A stretch of DNA of 18,359 nucleotides from VBCK01 sp035511515 (GTDB lineage: Bacteria > Pseudomonadota > Gammaproteobacteria > Burkholderiales > Burkholderiaceae_F), in the NCBI GenBank assembly GCA_035511515.1, contig DATKFG010000124.1:1-18359 (forward strand), given 5' to 3'. The first letter of the stretch is position 1; each line of letters starts with the position of its first letter. Shown piece after piece: positions 7,309 through 14,240 of this stretch. Both the position numbers and the translations under genes were made by a program. Under the pieces are notes generated by a model. It searched no databases. It saw nothing but the letters and a program-made list of their open reading frames with translations, and was not told where the DNA came from.

Positions 7309-8574
7309 ATGGACAAGCTCAGGATCCTTGGCGGCCAGCGCCTGCAGGGCAGCGTGCGGGTGGCCGGCGCGAAAAACGCTGCGCTGAAGATGCTGGCCGC
7401 CGGGCTTCTGACGCGCGACGAGCTGACGCTGAGCAACGTGCCGCACCTGGCCGACATCACGACCATGGGCCGGCTGCTCGCGGGCATGGGCGTGAGGGTG
7501 CAGCGCGATGGCGACACGGTCACGGTGGGCTCCGACGGCCTGAATTCGACCGTGGCCTCGTACGATCTGGTCAAGACGATGCGCGCCTCGATCGTCGTGC
7601 TCGGTCCCCTGCTGGCGCGCGCTGGTTCGGCGCGCGTGAGCCTGCCGGGCGGCTGCGCGATCGGCGCGCGCCCGGTCGACCAGCACCTGAAGGGCCTGCA
7701 GGCGCTCGGTGCGCAGATCCGGATCGAGCACGGCTACGTCGTCGCCGATCTGGGGGCCAACGGCCGCCTGCGCGGCACCCGCATCGTCACCGACCTGGTG
7801 ACGGTGACCGGCACCGAAAACCTGATGATGGCGGCCACCCTCGCCGAAGGTGAAACGGTGATCGAGAATGCCGCGCGCGAGCCCGAGGTGGCGGACCTGG
7901 CGCAGTGTCTGAACGAAATGGGCGCCCGCATTCGCGGCGCCGGCACCGACCGGATCGTGATCGAGGGGGTCGACCGGCTCCACGGCGCGCGCTACCGCGT
8001 GATGCCCGACCGGATCGAGACCGGAAGCTTCCTGGTGGCGGCCGCGATCACCGGCGGCGACGTGCTGCTGCAGGGCGCCGCGCCGGCGACGCTGGACGCC
8101 GTGCTGGACAAGCTTCGCGAAGCGGGCGCCGATGTGCGCGTCGGCGAGGACTGGATCCAGCTGCGGATGGCCGCCCGGCCGCGTGCGGTCAGCGTCAGGA
8201 CCGCGCCCTACCCGGCCTTCCCGACCGACATGCAGGCGCAGTTCATGGCGCTGGGGTGCGTCGCCGAGGGCGTGGGCACGATCGTCGAGACGATCTTCGA
8301 AAACCGCTTCATGCACGTGCTGGAGCTGCAGCGCCTGGGGGCCGACATCGGCATCGACGGCAACACCGCGGTGGTGCGCGGCGTCGCGCACCTGTCGGGC
8401 GCGCGCGTGATGGCCACCGATCTGCGGGCCTCGGCCAGCCTGGTGATCGCCGGCCTGGTTGCCGAGGGCGAGACCTGGGTCGATCGGATCTACCATCTGG
8501 ATCGTGGGTATGAGAGGATGGAGCAGCGCCTGGCGCAGCTCGGAGCCAGGATCGAGCGTGTCGCAAATGCCTGA
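7309..8574 (+). CDS. murA: UDP-N-acetylglucosamine 1-carboxyvinyltransferase MurA
   Basis: MurA transfers enolpyruvate from phosphoenolpyruvate to UDP-N-acetylglucosamine in the cytoplasm, the first committed step of peptidoglycan synthesis and the target of fosfomycin. It has 421 residues, the normal length. The catalytic lysine and asparagine are K22 and N23 (AGAKNAALKM). The nucleophilic cysteine is C116 in LPGGCAIGARPVDQHLKGL, so the enzyme is of the fosfomycin-sensitive Cys type rather than the Asp type. The active-site aspartate loop reads AFPTDMQAQF. The start is the ATG at 7309, with only a weak Shine-Dalgarno sequence. hisG follows after 27 bases, so murA and the his genes may share a transcript. 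Confidence 0.97.
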   Translation: MDKLRILGGQRLQGSVRVAGAKNAALKMLAAGLLTRDELTLSNVPHLADITTMGRLLAGMGVRVQRDGDTVTVGSDGLNSTVASYDLVKTMRASIVVLGPLLARAGSARVSLPGGCAIGARPVDQHLKGLQALGAQIRIEHGYVVADLGANGRLRGTRIVTDLVTVTGTENLMMAATLAEGETVIENAAREPEVADLAQCLNEMGARIRGAGTDRIVIEGVDRLHGARYRVMPDRIETGSFLVAAAITGGDVLLQGAAPATLDAVLDKLREAGADVRVGEDWIQLRMAARPRAVSVRTAPYPAFPTDMQAQFMALGCVAEGVGTIVETIFENRFMHVLELQRLGADIGIDGNTAVVRGVAHLSGARVMATDLRASASLVIAGLVAEGETWVDRIYHLDRGYERMEQRLAQLGARIERVANA

Positions 8575-8601
8575 CCGGATCTTCTTGCCCGTCCTCTCGT
8601 C

Positions 8602-9354
8602 GTGTTGACCTTAGCGCTCGCCAAGGGCCGCATCCTGCAGGAGGCCACGCCCCTGCTGCGCCGGGCGGGCATCGTTCCGGAGGAGGACCCCGAAACCACG
8701 CGCCGGCTGATCATCGCCACCTCGGTGGCGGATCTGCGGGTGGTGGTGGTGCGCGCCACCGATGTGGCCACCTACGTGCAGTACGGGGCCGCGGAGCTGG
8801 GCGTGGCCGGCAAGGACGTGCTGCTCGAGCATGGCGGGGCGGGGCTGTACCAGCCGGTGGAGCTCGGTATCGGCCGCTGCCGCTTGTGCGTTGCGGTGCC
8901 GGACGGGTTCGACTACGCCGGCGCGGTGCGCCGCGGCGCCCGGCTGCGGGTGGCGACCAAGTACGTGCAGACCGCGCGTGAATTCTTCGCCGGCAAGGGC
9001 GTGCATGTGGACCTGATCAAGCTCTACGGGTCGATGGAGCTGGCGCCGCTCGCGGGCCTGGCCGATGCGATCGTCGACCTGGTGTCCACCGGGGGAACGC
9101 TGCGGGCCAACCGGCTGGTCGAAGTCGAGCAGATCACCGAGATCAGCTCGCGCCTGATCGTCAATCAAGCCGCCTACAAGCTGCGGCAGCCGCGCCTGTC
9201 CGAGCTGATCCAGGCCATCGGCGACGCTGCCCTCACCCGCGGCCCCTCTCCCACTGGCGTGGCCGAGGGGAGCAGTTCCTCCCCTGCGCTTTCGGCAGAG
9301 AGGTCGGAAGCAGTTCCTCCCCTCTCCCGCGCGCGGGAGAGGGGCCGGGGGTGA
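8602..9354 (+). CDS. hisG: ATP phosphoribosyltransferase, short form, with repeat-encoded tail
   Basis: HisG joins ATP and PRPP to make phosphoribosyl-ATP, the first and feedback-controlled step of histidine synthesis. The sequence is of the short HisG type, which lacks the regulatory C-terminal domain and works with HisZ; no hisZ lies in this window. Family segments include LTLALAKGRILQEATPLL, VQYGAAELGVAGKDVLLE, VATKYVQTAREFF and the PRPP loop DLVSTGGTLRAN at 159-170. The conserved part ends near residue 209 (AIGDAA). Residues 210-250 are low-complexity, encoded by repeat element A, and the TGA stop lies in the repeat's conserved end. The start is GTG 8602 (TTG 8605 is possible). The core assignment is certain; whether the tail exists in the mature protein is untested. 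Confidence 0.94.
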   Translation: MLTLALAKGRILQEATPLLRRAGIVPEEDPETTRRLIIATSVADLRVVVVRATDVATYVQYGAAELGVAGKDVLLEHGGAGLYQPVELGIGRCRLCVAVPDGFDYAGAVRRGARLRVATKYVQTAREFFAGKGVHVDLIKLYGSMELAPLAGLADAIVDLVSTGGTLRANRLVEVEQITEISSRLIVNQAAYKLRQPRLSELIQAIGDAALTRGPSPTGVAEGSSSSPALSAERSEAVPPLSRARERGRG

Positions 9355-9357
9355 GGG
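9230..9357. repeat. GC-rich inverted-repeat element A at hisG/hisD
   Basis: The outer arms are 9230-9252 and 9335-9357, 23 bases each, and match in 22 positions when one is reverse-complemented (CCCTCACCC ends against GGGTGAGGG). Inside lies a palindrome at 9319-9344: CCCCTCTCCC, a self-complementary GCGCGC, then GGGAGAGGGG. A 15-base direct repeat starting AGCAGTTCC occurs at 9271-9285 and 9309-9323. The element covers the last 41 codons of hisG, its stop codon and the region just before hisD. It looks like a miniature repeat of a type scattered through many proteobacterial genomes, but I cannot assign it to a named family. Confidence 0.85.
9350..9357 (+). promoter_or_regulatory. Repeat-derived Shine-Dalgarno-like site for hisD
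   Basis: GGTGAGGG is the only purine-rich site ahead of hisD. It is part of the conserved right arm of repeat A and also contains the hisG stop codon. It is two bases from ATG 9360 and eight bases from ATG 9366, which favours 9366 if it is the true ribosome site. In the RNA it could be paired with the left arm of the repeat unless ribosomes finishing hisG open it. Confidence 0.4.
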
Positions 9358-9359
9358 CC

Positions 9360-10658
9360 ATGAAAATGCGCACCCTTGACACCAGCGAGCCGCAGTTCGA
9401 GGCGCGCTTTGGCGAGCTGACGGCCCCCGCGACCGCGTTCGACCGCGACATCGAACGGCGCGCCGAGGCGATCATCGAGGACGTACGGCAGCGGGGCGAT
9501 GCGGCACTGCTCGAATACACGCAGCGGTTCGATCGGGTCTCGGCGCCATCGGTGGCGCAGCTGGAGATAACCGCCACGCAGACGCAGGCCGCGTGGGATG
9601 CGCTACCGCCCGAGCAGCGCGCGGCGCTGCAGGCGGCGGCCGACCGGATCAAAGCCTTTCACCAGCGCCAGCTCGGCGGCGAGTGGCGCTTCACCGAGCC
9701 GGACGGCACCGAGCTGGGCCAGCGCGTGGCCCCGCTCGAGCGGGTCGGCCTGTACGTGCCGGGCGGCAAAGCCGCGTATCCCTCGTCGGTGCTGATGAAC
9801 GCGATTCCAGCCGGCGTGGCGGGCGTGCGAGAGATCGTCATGGTCGTTCCGACGCCCGAGGGCGTGCGCAATTCGCTGGTGCTGGCCGCCGCGCACCTTG
9901 CGGGCGTATCGCGCGTATTTACGGTGGGCGGCGCGCAAGCGGTGGCGGCGCTCGCATACGGCACTGCCACGATTCCGAAGGTGGACAAGATCGTCGGCCC
10001 GGGCAACGCGTACGTGGCGGCCGCCAAGCGGCGCGTGTTCGGCGTGGTCGGGATCGACATGATCGCGGGCCCCAGCGAGATCCTGGTGATCTGCGACGGC
10101 AAGACCGATCCGGACTGGATCGCGATGGACCTTTTCTCGCAGGCCGAACACGATGAGCTGGCGCAAGCGATGCTGCTGACGCCGCAACCCGAATTCATGG
10201 CGGCTGTGCAGGCTTCGATCGACCGGCTGCTGCCGCAGATGCCGCGCGCGCGGATCATCCAGGCGTCCCTGGCGGCGCGCGGCGCGCTGATCCGGGTGCG
10301 CGATCTGGAAGAGGCCTGCCGACTGGCCGATCGCGTCGCGCCCGAGCACCTGGAAATTTCGACCGACGATCCGCAGCGGTGGGCCGACCGGATCCACCAC
10401 GCCGGGGCGATTTTTCTCGGGCGCTATTCGAGCGAGGCGCTGGGCGACTATTGCGCCGGTCCCAACCACGTGCTGCCCACCGCCGGCACCGCGCGCTTTT
10501 CCTCGCCGCTCGGGGTGACCGACTTTCAGAAAAGGACGAGCCTGATCTCGGTTTCGGCCGCCGGCGCTCGCACGCTCGGAGCCATCGCCGCGACGCTGGC
10601 CCAGGCCGAAGATCTGCCCGCGCACGCACGCAGCGCCCAGTTGCGGTGGCAGAAGTGA
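9360..10658 (+). CDS. hisD: Histidinol dehydrogenase
   Basis: HisD oxidises histidinol to histidine in two NAD-dependent steps, the last reactions of the pathway. Numbered from the ATG at 9360 it has 432 residues. Likely zinc ligands by family alignment are Q261 and H264 (SQAEHDE), D363 (GDYCAGPNH) and H422. The catalytic Glu-His pair is E329-H330 in APEHLEI. The NAD-binding segments IVGPGNAYVAAAKR and DMIAGPSEILV are intact. An in-frame GTG at 9351 and an ATG at 9366 are alternatives. GGTGAGGG at 9350-9357, the end of repeat A, is the only Shine-Dalgarno-like sequence. It sits very close to 9360 and at 8 bases from 9366, so 9366 is a serious alternative. It overlaps hisC by a GTGA. Confidence 0.95.
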   Translation: MKMRTLDTSEPQFEARFGELTAPATAFDRDIERRAEAIIEDVRQRGDAALLEYTQRFDRVSAPSVAQLEITATQTQAAWDALPPEQRAALQAAADRIKAFHQRQLGGEWRFTEPDGTELGQRVAPLERVGLYVPGGKAAYPSSVLMNAIPAGVAGVREIVMVVPTPEGVRNSLVLAAAHLAGVSRVFTVGGAQAVAALAYGTATIPKVDKIVGPGNAYVAAAKRRVFGVVGIDMIAGPSEILVICDGKTDPDWIAMDLFSQAEHDELAQAMLLTPQPEFMAAVQASIDRLLPQMPRARIIQASLAARGALIRVRDLEEACRLADRVAPEHLEISTDDPQRWADRIHHAGAIFLGRYSSEALGDYCAGPNHVLPTAGTARFSSPLGVTDFQKRTSLISVSAAGARTLGAIAATLAQAEDLPAHARSAQLRWQK

Positions 10659-11749
10659 GCCCGGTGCCCCCGCGCGGACCGCGGTTGGACGTGATCCGGG
10701 ACGACGTACGCGCGATGCGGGCGTACGCAGTACCCGACGCGACCGGGTTGATCAAGCTCGACGCGATGGAAAACCCGTTCCCGTTGCCGCCCGAGCTCGC
10801 GCGCGAGCTGGGCGAGCGGCTCTCGCAGGTCGCCCTGAACCGCTACCCGCCCGCCGACCCGGCGCGCTTCAAGCGGCATCTGGCCGAGGTGGCGCAGCTT
10901 CCGGCCGGCCAGGCGCTGATGCTGGGCAACGGCTCCGACGAGCTGATCCACCTGATGATCCAGGCCTGCGCGCGGCACGATGCGTTGGGCGCAGCGGTCG
11001 TGCTGGCCCCGACCCCGGGCTTCGTGATGGTTGAAGTGTTCGCCCGTCTGGACGGCTGCCGCTTCGTGGGCGTTGCCTTGCGGCCCGATTTCGAGCTCGA
11101 CATGGACGCCATGCGCAAGGCGATCGACGCGCACCGCCCGGCCGTGGTGTTCATCGCCTATCCGAACAACCCCACCGGGAACCTGTTCTCGCGCGCCGAC
11201 CTGGAGCAGGTGCTGGACCGGGCTCCCGGCCTGGTCATGATCGACGAGGCGTACCTGCCGTTCGCGCAGGATACGTGGATGCCGCAGCTGGCCGGGCGCC
11301 CCAATCTGGTGGTGCTGCGCACCTTGTCCAAGCTGGGGCTGGCCGGGGTCCGGCTGGGCTACGCCTGCGCCGATCCGGCGTGGATTCACGAATTCGATAA
11401 GGTGCGCCCGCCCTACAATGTCGGCGTGCTGCCGCTGGCGGCGGCCGACTTCCTGCTGGACCACTTTGAAGTCCTGCAGCGCCAGGCCGCGGTGATCCGT
11501 TCCGAGCGCGCGCGGCTGCTGCGGGCGCTGCGCGCGCAACCGGGTGTCACCGCCTTCGATTCCGCCGCCAATTTCATCCTGTTGCGTGTGCCGCAGCCGC
11601 AGTCCCTGTTCGCCGCCTTGCGAGGCCGCGGTATCCTTGTGAAGGACGTTTCCGGATCGCATCCACTTCTGGCCGGCTGCCTGCGCGTGACCGTGGGCGC
11701 GCCGCAAGAAAACGACGCGTTCCTGCAGGCGTTGGGAGCCCTGCTTTGA
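10655..11749 (+). CDS. hisC: Histidinol-phosphate aminotransferase
   Basis: HisC is a PLP-dependent class I/II aminotransferase that converts imidazole acetol phosphate to histidinol phosphate. It has 364 residues from the GTG at 10655, which overlaps the hisD stop (GTGA); another GTG at 10646 is possible. The N-terminal LDAMENPFPLP is the substrate-contacting segment. LMLGNGSDELI, YPNNPTGNLFS (NPTG at 172-175) and MIDEAYLPF form the PLP pocket. The Schiff-base lysine is K226 in TLSKLGLAGVRLGY, and the PLP-phosphate arginine lies in the same segment. The stop is directly followed by hisB, so translation is probably coupled along hisD-C-B. Confidence 0.95.
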   Translation: MSPVPPRGPRLDVIRDDVRAMRAYAVPDATGLIKLDAMENPFPLPPELARELGERLSQVALNRYPPADPARFKRHLAEVAQLPAGQALMLGNGSDELIHLMIQACARHDALGAAVVLAPTPGFVMVEVFARLDGCRFVGVALRPDFELDMDAMRKAIDAHRPAVVFIAYPNNPTGNLFSRADLEQVLDRAPGLVMIDEAYLPFAQDTWMPQLAGRPNLVVLRTLSKLGLAGVRLGYACADPAWIHEFDKVRPPYNVGVLPLAAADFLLDHFEVLQRQAAVIRSERARLLRALRAQPGVTAFDSAANFILLRVPQPQSLFAALRGRGILVKDVSGSHPLLAGCLRVTVGAPQENDAFLQALGALL

Positions 11750-11766
11750 GCTCGAAAAACCGCAAG

Positions 11767-12360
11767 ATGACCTTGCGCAGCGCGCAGATCGTCCGCGAAA
11801 CCAAGGAAACCAGGATCCGTGTCGATCTCGACCTGGATCAACCCGGCCCGGGGCGCATCGCCACCGGGATCGGGTTCTTCGACCACATGCTCGAACAGAT
11901 CGCGCGCCATGCGGCGCTGAACCTGACGATCGAGGCTCAGGGCGATCTGCACATCGACGCCCACCACACGGTCGAGGACGTCGGCATCACGCTGGGACAG
12001 GCCGTCGCCGAGGCGGTCGGCGACAAGCGCGGAATCCAGCGCTTCGGGCACGCCTACGTGCCGCTGGATGAAGCCTTAAGCCGTGTCGTGATCGATTTTT
12101 CCGGCCGCCCGGGGCTGGTCTGGCAGGTCGCATTCAAGCGCGCGATGATCGGCGAATTCGACGTCGACCTGGTGCACGAGTTCTTTCAGGGATTCGTCAA
12201 CCATGCCCACGTGACGCTCCATGTGGACAACCTACGCGGCGACAACGCGCACCACCAGTGCGAGACCGTGTTCAAGGCATTCGCACGCGCGCTGCGGATG
12301 TCGCTGCAACTCGATCCGGCAGCCGGCCAGGCGGTACCCAGCACGAAAGGAAGCCTTTGA
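11767..12360 (+). CDS. hisB: Imidazoleglycerol-phosphate dehydratase
   Basis: HisB removes water from imidazole glycerol phosphate to give imidazole acetol phosphate. Here it is the monofunctional dehydratase of 197 residues with no phosphatase domain, so another enzyme must remove phosphate from histidinol phosphate. The metal-binding repeats are intact: FFDHMLEQIARH, DAHHTVEDVGITLG, HAYVPLDEALSR and DNAHHQCETVFKAFARALR. The C-terminus QAVPSTKGSL is canonical. I chose the ATG at 11767 by alignment. A TTG at 11746 overlaps the hisC stop, would add seven residues and is a fair alternative. The stop is followed by 55 bases before hisH. Some relatives carry marC at this junction; it is absent here. 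Confidence 0.95.
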   Translation: MTLRSAQIVRETKETRIRVDLDLDQPGPGRIATGIGFFDHMLEQIARHAALNLTIEAQGDLHIDAHHTVEDVGITLGQAVAEAVGDKRGIQRFGHAYVPLDEALSRVVIDFSGRPGLVWQVAFKRAMIGEFDVDLVHEFFQGFVNHAHVTLHVDNLRGDNAHHQCETVFKAFARALRMSLQLDPAAGQAVPSTKGSL

Positions 12361-12415
12361 AGCGGGCGGGGATTTTTCGTGCCCAGCTTGCGTCATCCGT
12401 TCGAAGGAACTTGAA

Positions 12416-13045
12416 TTGACTATCGCCGTGGTCGACTACGGCATGGGCAACCTGCTGTCGGTGGCCAAGGCGATCGAGCGGGTGGCGCCCGGCGCGCAAG
12501 TCGAGATCACGTCCAGTCCGCAGCAGGTCGATGCGGCCGCGCGCGTCGTGTTTCCGGGACAGGGCGCGATGCCCGATTGCATGCGCACGCTGCGCGAGTC
12601 GGGCCTGGAGCCGGCCGTGCGGCGCGCCGCGCGGGACAAGCCGCTGCTGGCGATCTGCATCGGGCTGCAGATGCTGCTGGACCGCTCCGAGGAAGGCGAC
12701 ACGCCCGGCCTGGGATTGATCGCCGGCCCGGTGGTGCGCTTTGCGCCCGGCCTGGCCGGGCCGGACGGCCCGCTGAAGATCCCCCACATGGGCTGGAACC
12801 GGGTTCGGCAGCTTGGGCGCCACCCGTTGTGGCAGGGTGTGCCGGATCTGAGCTTTTTTTACTTCGTGCACAGTTATTACGCATGCCCGGCCGAGCCGGT
12901 ACTGACCGCCGGGCAGGCCGATTACGGCGGAGCCTTTACCTGCGCCGTGGCGCGAGATAATATTTTTGCAACCCAGTTTCACCCGGAAAAAAGCGCCGCC
13001 GCCGGGCTTGCTATTTTCGAGAACTTTGTTCGATGGAATCCTTGA
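12416..13045 (+). CDS. hisH: Imidazole glycerol phosphate synthase, glutaminase subunit
   Basis: HisH is a class I glutamine amidotransferase that releases ammonia and channels it to HisF. It has 209 residues from the TTG at 12416 (MTIAVVDYGMGNLLSV). The start is fixed by the canonical N-terminus and a purine-rich site (AAGGAA, 12404-12409). The nucleophile is C81 in LAICIGLQMLL, and the partner residues are H189 and E191 in ATQFHPEKS. The oxyanion segment VVFPGQGAMPDCM is present. The frame is open upstream into hisB, but those codons do not look like HisH. The gap to hisA is the first sizeable break in the his cluster (168 bases), although the two proteins act in successive steps. Confidence 0.95.
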   Translation: MTIAVVDYGMGNLLSVAKAIERVAPGAQVEITSSPQQVDAAARVVFPGQGAMPDCMRTLRESGLEPAVRRAARDKPLLAICIGLQMLLDRSEEGDTPGLGLIAGPVVRFAPGLAGPDGPLKIPHMGWNRVRQLGRHPLWQGVPDLSFFYFVHSYYACPAEPVLTAGQADYGGAFTCAVARDNIFATQFHPEKSAAAGLAIFENFVRWNP

Positions 13046-13106
13046 AGGCAACGCCAGCGCAATCCCGGGTGCCCATGGTCGCCGGATCGAGCCCAAACCG
13101 TCCCCC

Positions 13107-13112
13107 TACAAT
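13107..13112 (+). promoter_or_regulatory. Possible -10 element upstream of hisA
   Basis: TACAAT lies about 100 bases before the hisA start, in the 168-base hisH/hisA gap. It matches the sigma-70 -10 consensus in five of six positions. No convincing -35 hexamer is seen 16-18 bases upstream. The rest of the gap holds no gene that I can support, and hisA has no strong Shine-Dalgarno sequence. An internal promoter is possible but weakly supported. Confidence 0.25.
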
Positions 13113-13213
13113 CGCCTGCTGAAGGCAACCCGCCCGATACCTCCCGCGCGCCCTCTGGTCGTGCCCGAACCGTTGATCGACGTTTCAATCGCCGCAGTTC
13201 CCGCTGCTTTGAC

Positions 13214-13957
13214 ATGCTGCTGATCCCTGCGATCGACATCAAGGACGGACGCTGTGTGCGGCTGCGCCAGGGCGACATGAGCAGCGCCACGGTGTTCTCC
13301 GAAGACCCGGTGGCGATCGCACGCCACTGGGTCGACCTGGGCGCGCGCCGGCTGCATGTGGTCGACCTGAACGGGGCACGCTCCGGACGGGCCGTCAACG
13401 AGTCCGTGATCCGGCGCATCCTGGGCGAAGTGGGCGACCAGGTCCCGGTCCAGCTCGGTGGAGGGCTGCGTGACCTGGACACGATCGAGCGCTATATCGA
13501 CGGTGGCGTCTCGTTCGTGGTGATCGGGACCGCCGCGGTAAAAAGTCCCGGATTCCTGCACGATGCCTGCAGCGCCTTCGGCGGCCACGTGATCGTCGCG
13601 CTGGATGCGCGCGACGGCAAGGTGGCCACCGACGGCTGGAGCAAGCTGACCGGCCACGATGTGGTCGACCTGGCGGTCAAGTTCGAGGACTACGGGGTCG
13701 AGGCGATCCTGTACACGGATATCGGCCGTGACGGCATGCTCACGGGCATTAATCTGGACGCTACCGTCGCCCTGGCCCGTGCCGTCCAGATTCCGGTGAT
13801 CGCCAGCGGCGGGGCGGCCACGATGCAGGACATCGAGCGTCTGTGTGCGATGCAGTCCGAGGGAATCGAAGCGGCGGTGCTGGGCCGCGCACTGTACGAG
13901 GGGACGCTGGATTTCAAGGCCGCGCTGGAACGCGCCGATCGCGAGGACGCGCAATGA
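13214..13957 (+). CDS. hisA: ProFAR isomerase (HisA)
   Basis: HisA is the (beta/alpha)8-barrel isomerase that opens the ribose of ProFAR to give PRFAR, the substrate of HisHF. It has 247 residues. The catalytic aspartates expected for the family are D8 (IPAIDIKDG) and D131 (ALDARDGKV). Phosphate-binding glycine motifs are LGGGLRD near 81-87 and IASGGA in the C-terminal half. The internal similarity to HisF typical of the family is visible (TDIGRDGMLTG here, SMDRDGTREG in HisF). The ATG at 13214 has no clear Shine-Dalgarno sequence. The stop TGA is followed within four bases by the composite repeat B, which separates hisA from hisF. Confidence 0.96.
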   Translation: MLLIPAIDIKDGRCVRLRQGDMSSATVFSEDPVAIARHWVDLGARRLHVVDLNGARSGRAVNESVIRRILGEVGDQVPVQLGGGLRDLDTIERYIDGGVSFVVIGTAAVKSPGFLHDACSAFGGHVIVALDARDGKVATDGWSKLTGHDVVDLAVKFEDYGVEAILYTDIGRDGMLTGINLDATVALARAVQIPVIASGGAATMQDIERLCAMQSEGIEAAVLGRALYEGTLDFKAALERADREDAQ

Positions 13958-13976
13958 CCACCCTCGCCCCCTCCCC

Positions 13977-13999
13977 TTTTCCGGCCTTCGGCCGGAAAA
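13977..13999. repeat. Perfect 10-bp palindrome with 3-base loop
   Basis: TTTTCCGGCC, loop TTC, GGCCGGAAAA. The pairing continues imperfectly outward into the flanking pyrimidine and purine tracts (CTCCCC against GGAAGGGAG). The T tract is on the 5' side, so on neither strand does it have the stem-then-T layout of an intrinsic terminator. It is the left-most hairpin of element B. Confidence 0.85.
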
Positions 14000-14076
14000 G
14001 GAAGGGAGGAAGAGAACGAGGGGGCTGGGCTGGCCCCCTCGTGCTCCCCCAGCCAATATGAAGACGAAGACGCGGA

Positions 14077-14140
14077 CGAGGGGCGATCCAGCATGCCGTT
14101 GCAGGCGCCCGAAGCACTCGAGATGCTCGATCGCCCCTCG
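14077..14140. repeat. 18-base inverted repeat inside element B
   Basis: The arms 14077-14094 and 14123-14140 match in 17 of 18 positions when one is reverse-complemented, starting CGAGGGGCGATC on the left. They enclose 28 bases. The right arm overlaps the left side of the family core stem (14134-14143/14151-14160), so the two hairpins could not form at the same time. Confidence 0.8.
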
Positions 14141-14168
14141 CCCGCGCAGCGGGAGAGGGGAGGGCTCG

Positions 14169-14203
14169 CCCTGCGAAGCCGGGCTACGCCCGGCGAAGCA
14201 GGG
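14169..14203. repeat. Nested hairpin inside element B
   Basis: The inner stem is GCCGGGC (14178-14184), loop TAC, GCCCGGC (14188-14194). An outer stem CCCTGC (14169-14174) pairs with GCAGGG (14198-14203), separated from the inner stem by GAA on both sides. It sits between the core GGGAGAGGGG and the first terminal GGGTGAGGG, where elements A and C have only a few bases, so it looks like a secondary insertion. Confidence 0.75.
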
Positions 14204-14223
14204 GGGTGAGGGGGCCGCCCGGG

Positions 14224-14231
14224 GGTGAGGG
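14224..14231 (+). promoter_or_regulatory. Repeat-derived Shine-Dalgarno site for hisF
   Basis: GGTGAGGG lies nine bases before the hisF ATG and is the only plausible ribosome site there. It is the terminal segment of element B and identical to the segment before hisD. Pairing with the left end of the element (13961-13971) could hide it. This is a reading of sequence only. Confidence 0.45.
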
Positions 14232-14240
14232 AATTGCGCG

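Larger units (their letters stand above)
13961..14231. repeat. Composite hairpin-rich repeat element B between hisA and hisF
   Basis: This block fills nearly all of the 283-base hisA/hisF gap. The left end CCCTCGCCCCC (13961-13971) is complementary in 10 of 11 positions to the right end GGGGGTGAGGG (14221-14231); a second copy of the right end is at 14202-14212. In between are a 10-bp palindrome (13977-13999), an 8-bp stem (14017-14024/14034-14041), an 18-base inverted repeat (14077-14094/14123-14140), the family core stem with one mismatch (14134-14143/14151-14160), and a nested stem at 14169-14203. No ORF here looks like a protein. It reads as several related elements inserted into one another. 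Confidence 0.8.

Noticed and set aside
7255..8496. Minus-strand frame of 413 codons opposite murA
   Set aside because: It is a codon-structure shadow of murA; composition is His/Arg/Gly-rich with no motif.
9230..9357. Element A as an insertion sequence
   Set aside because: It is only 128 bases with no transposase and no clear target-site duplication. At most it is a non-autonomous miniature element.
12966..13223. Plus-strand frame of 85 codons spanning the hisH/hisA gap
   Set aside because: It starts inside hisH and ends inside hisA, has no ribosome site, and its sequence is Pro-rich without a recognisable fold.
13977..13999. Strong hairpin after hisA as an intrinsic terminator
   Set aside because: The T tract precedes the stem and an A tract follows it, so there is no stem followed by a T run on either strand. 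Termination here would also cut off hisF-I-E.
13845..14228. Plus-strand frame running from hisA into element B
   Set aside because: It begins inside hisA in another frame and consists largely of translated repeat sequence.
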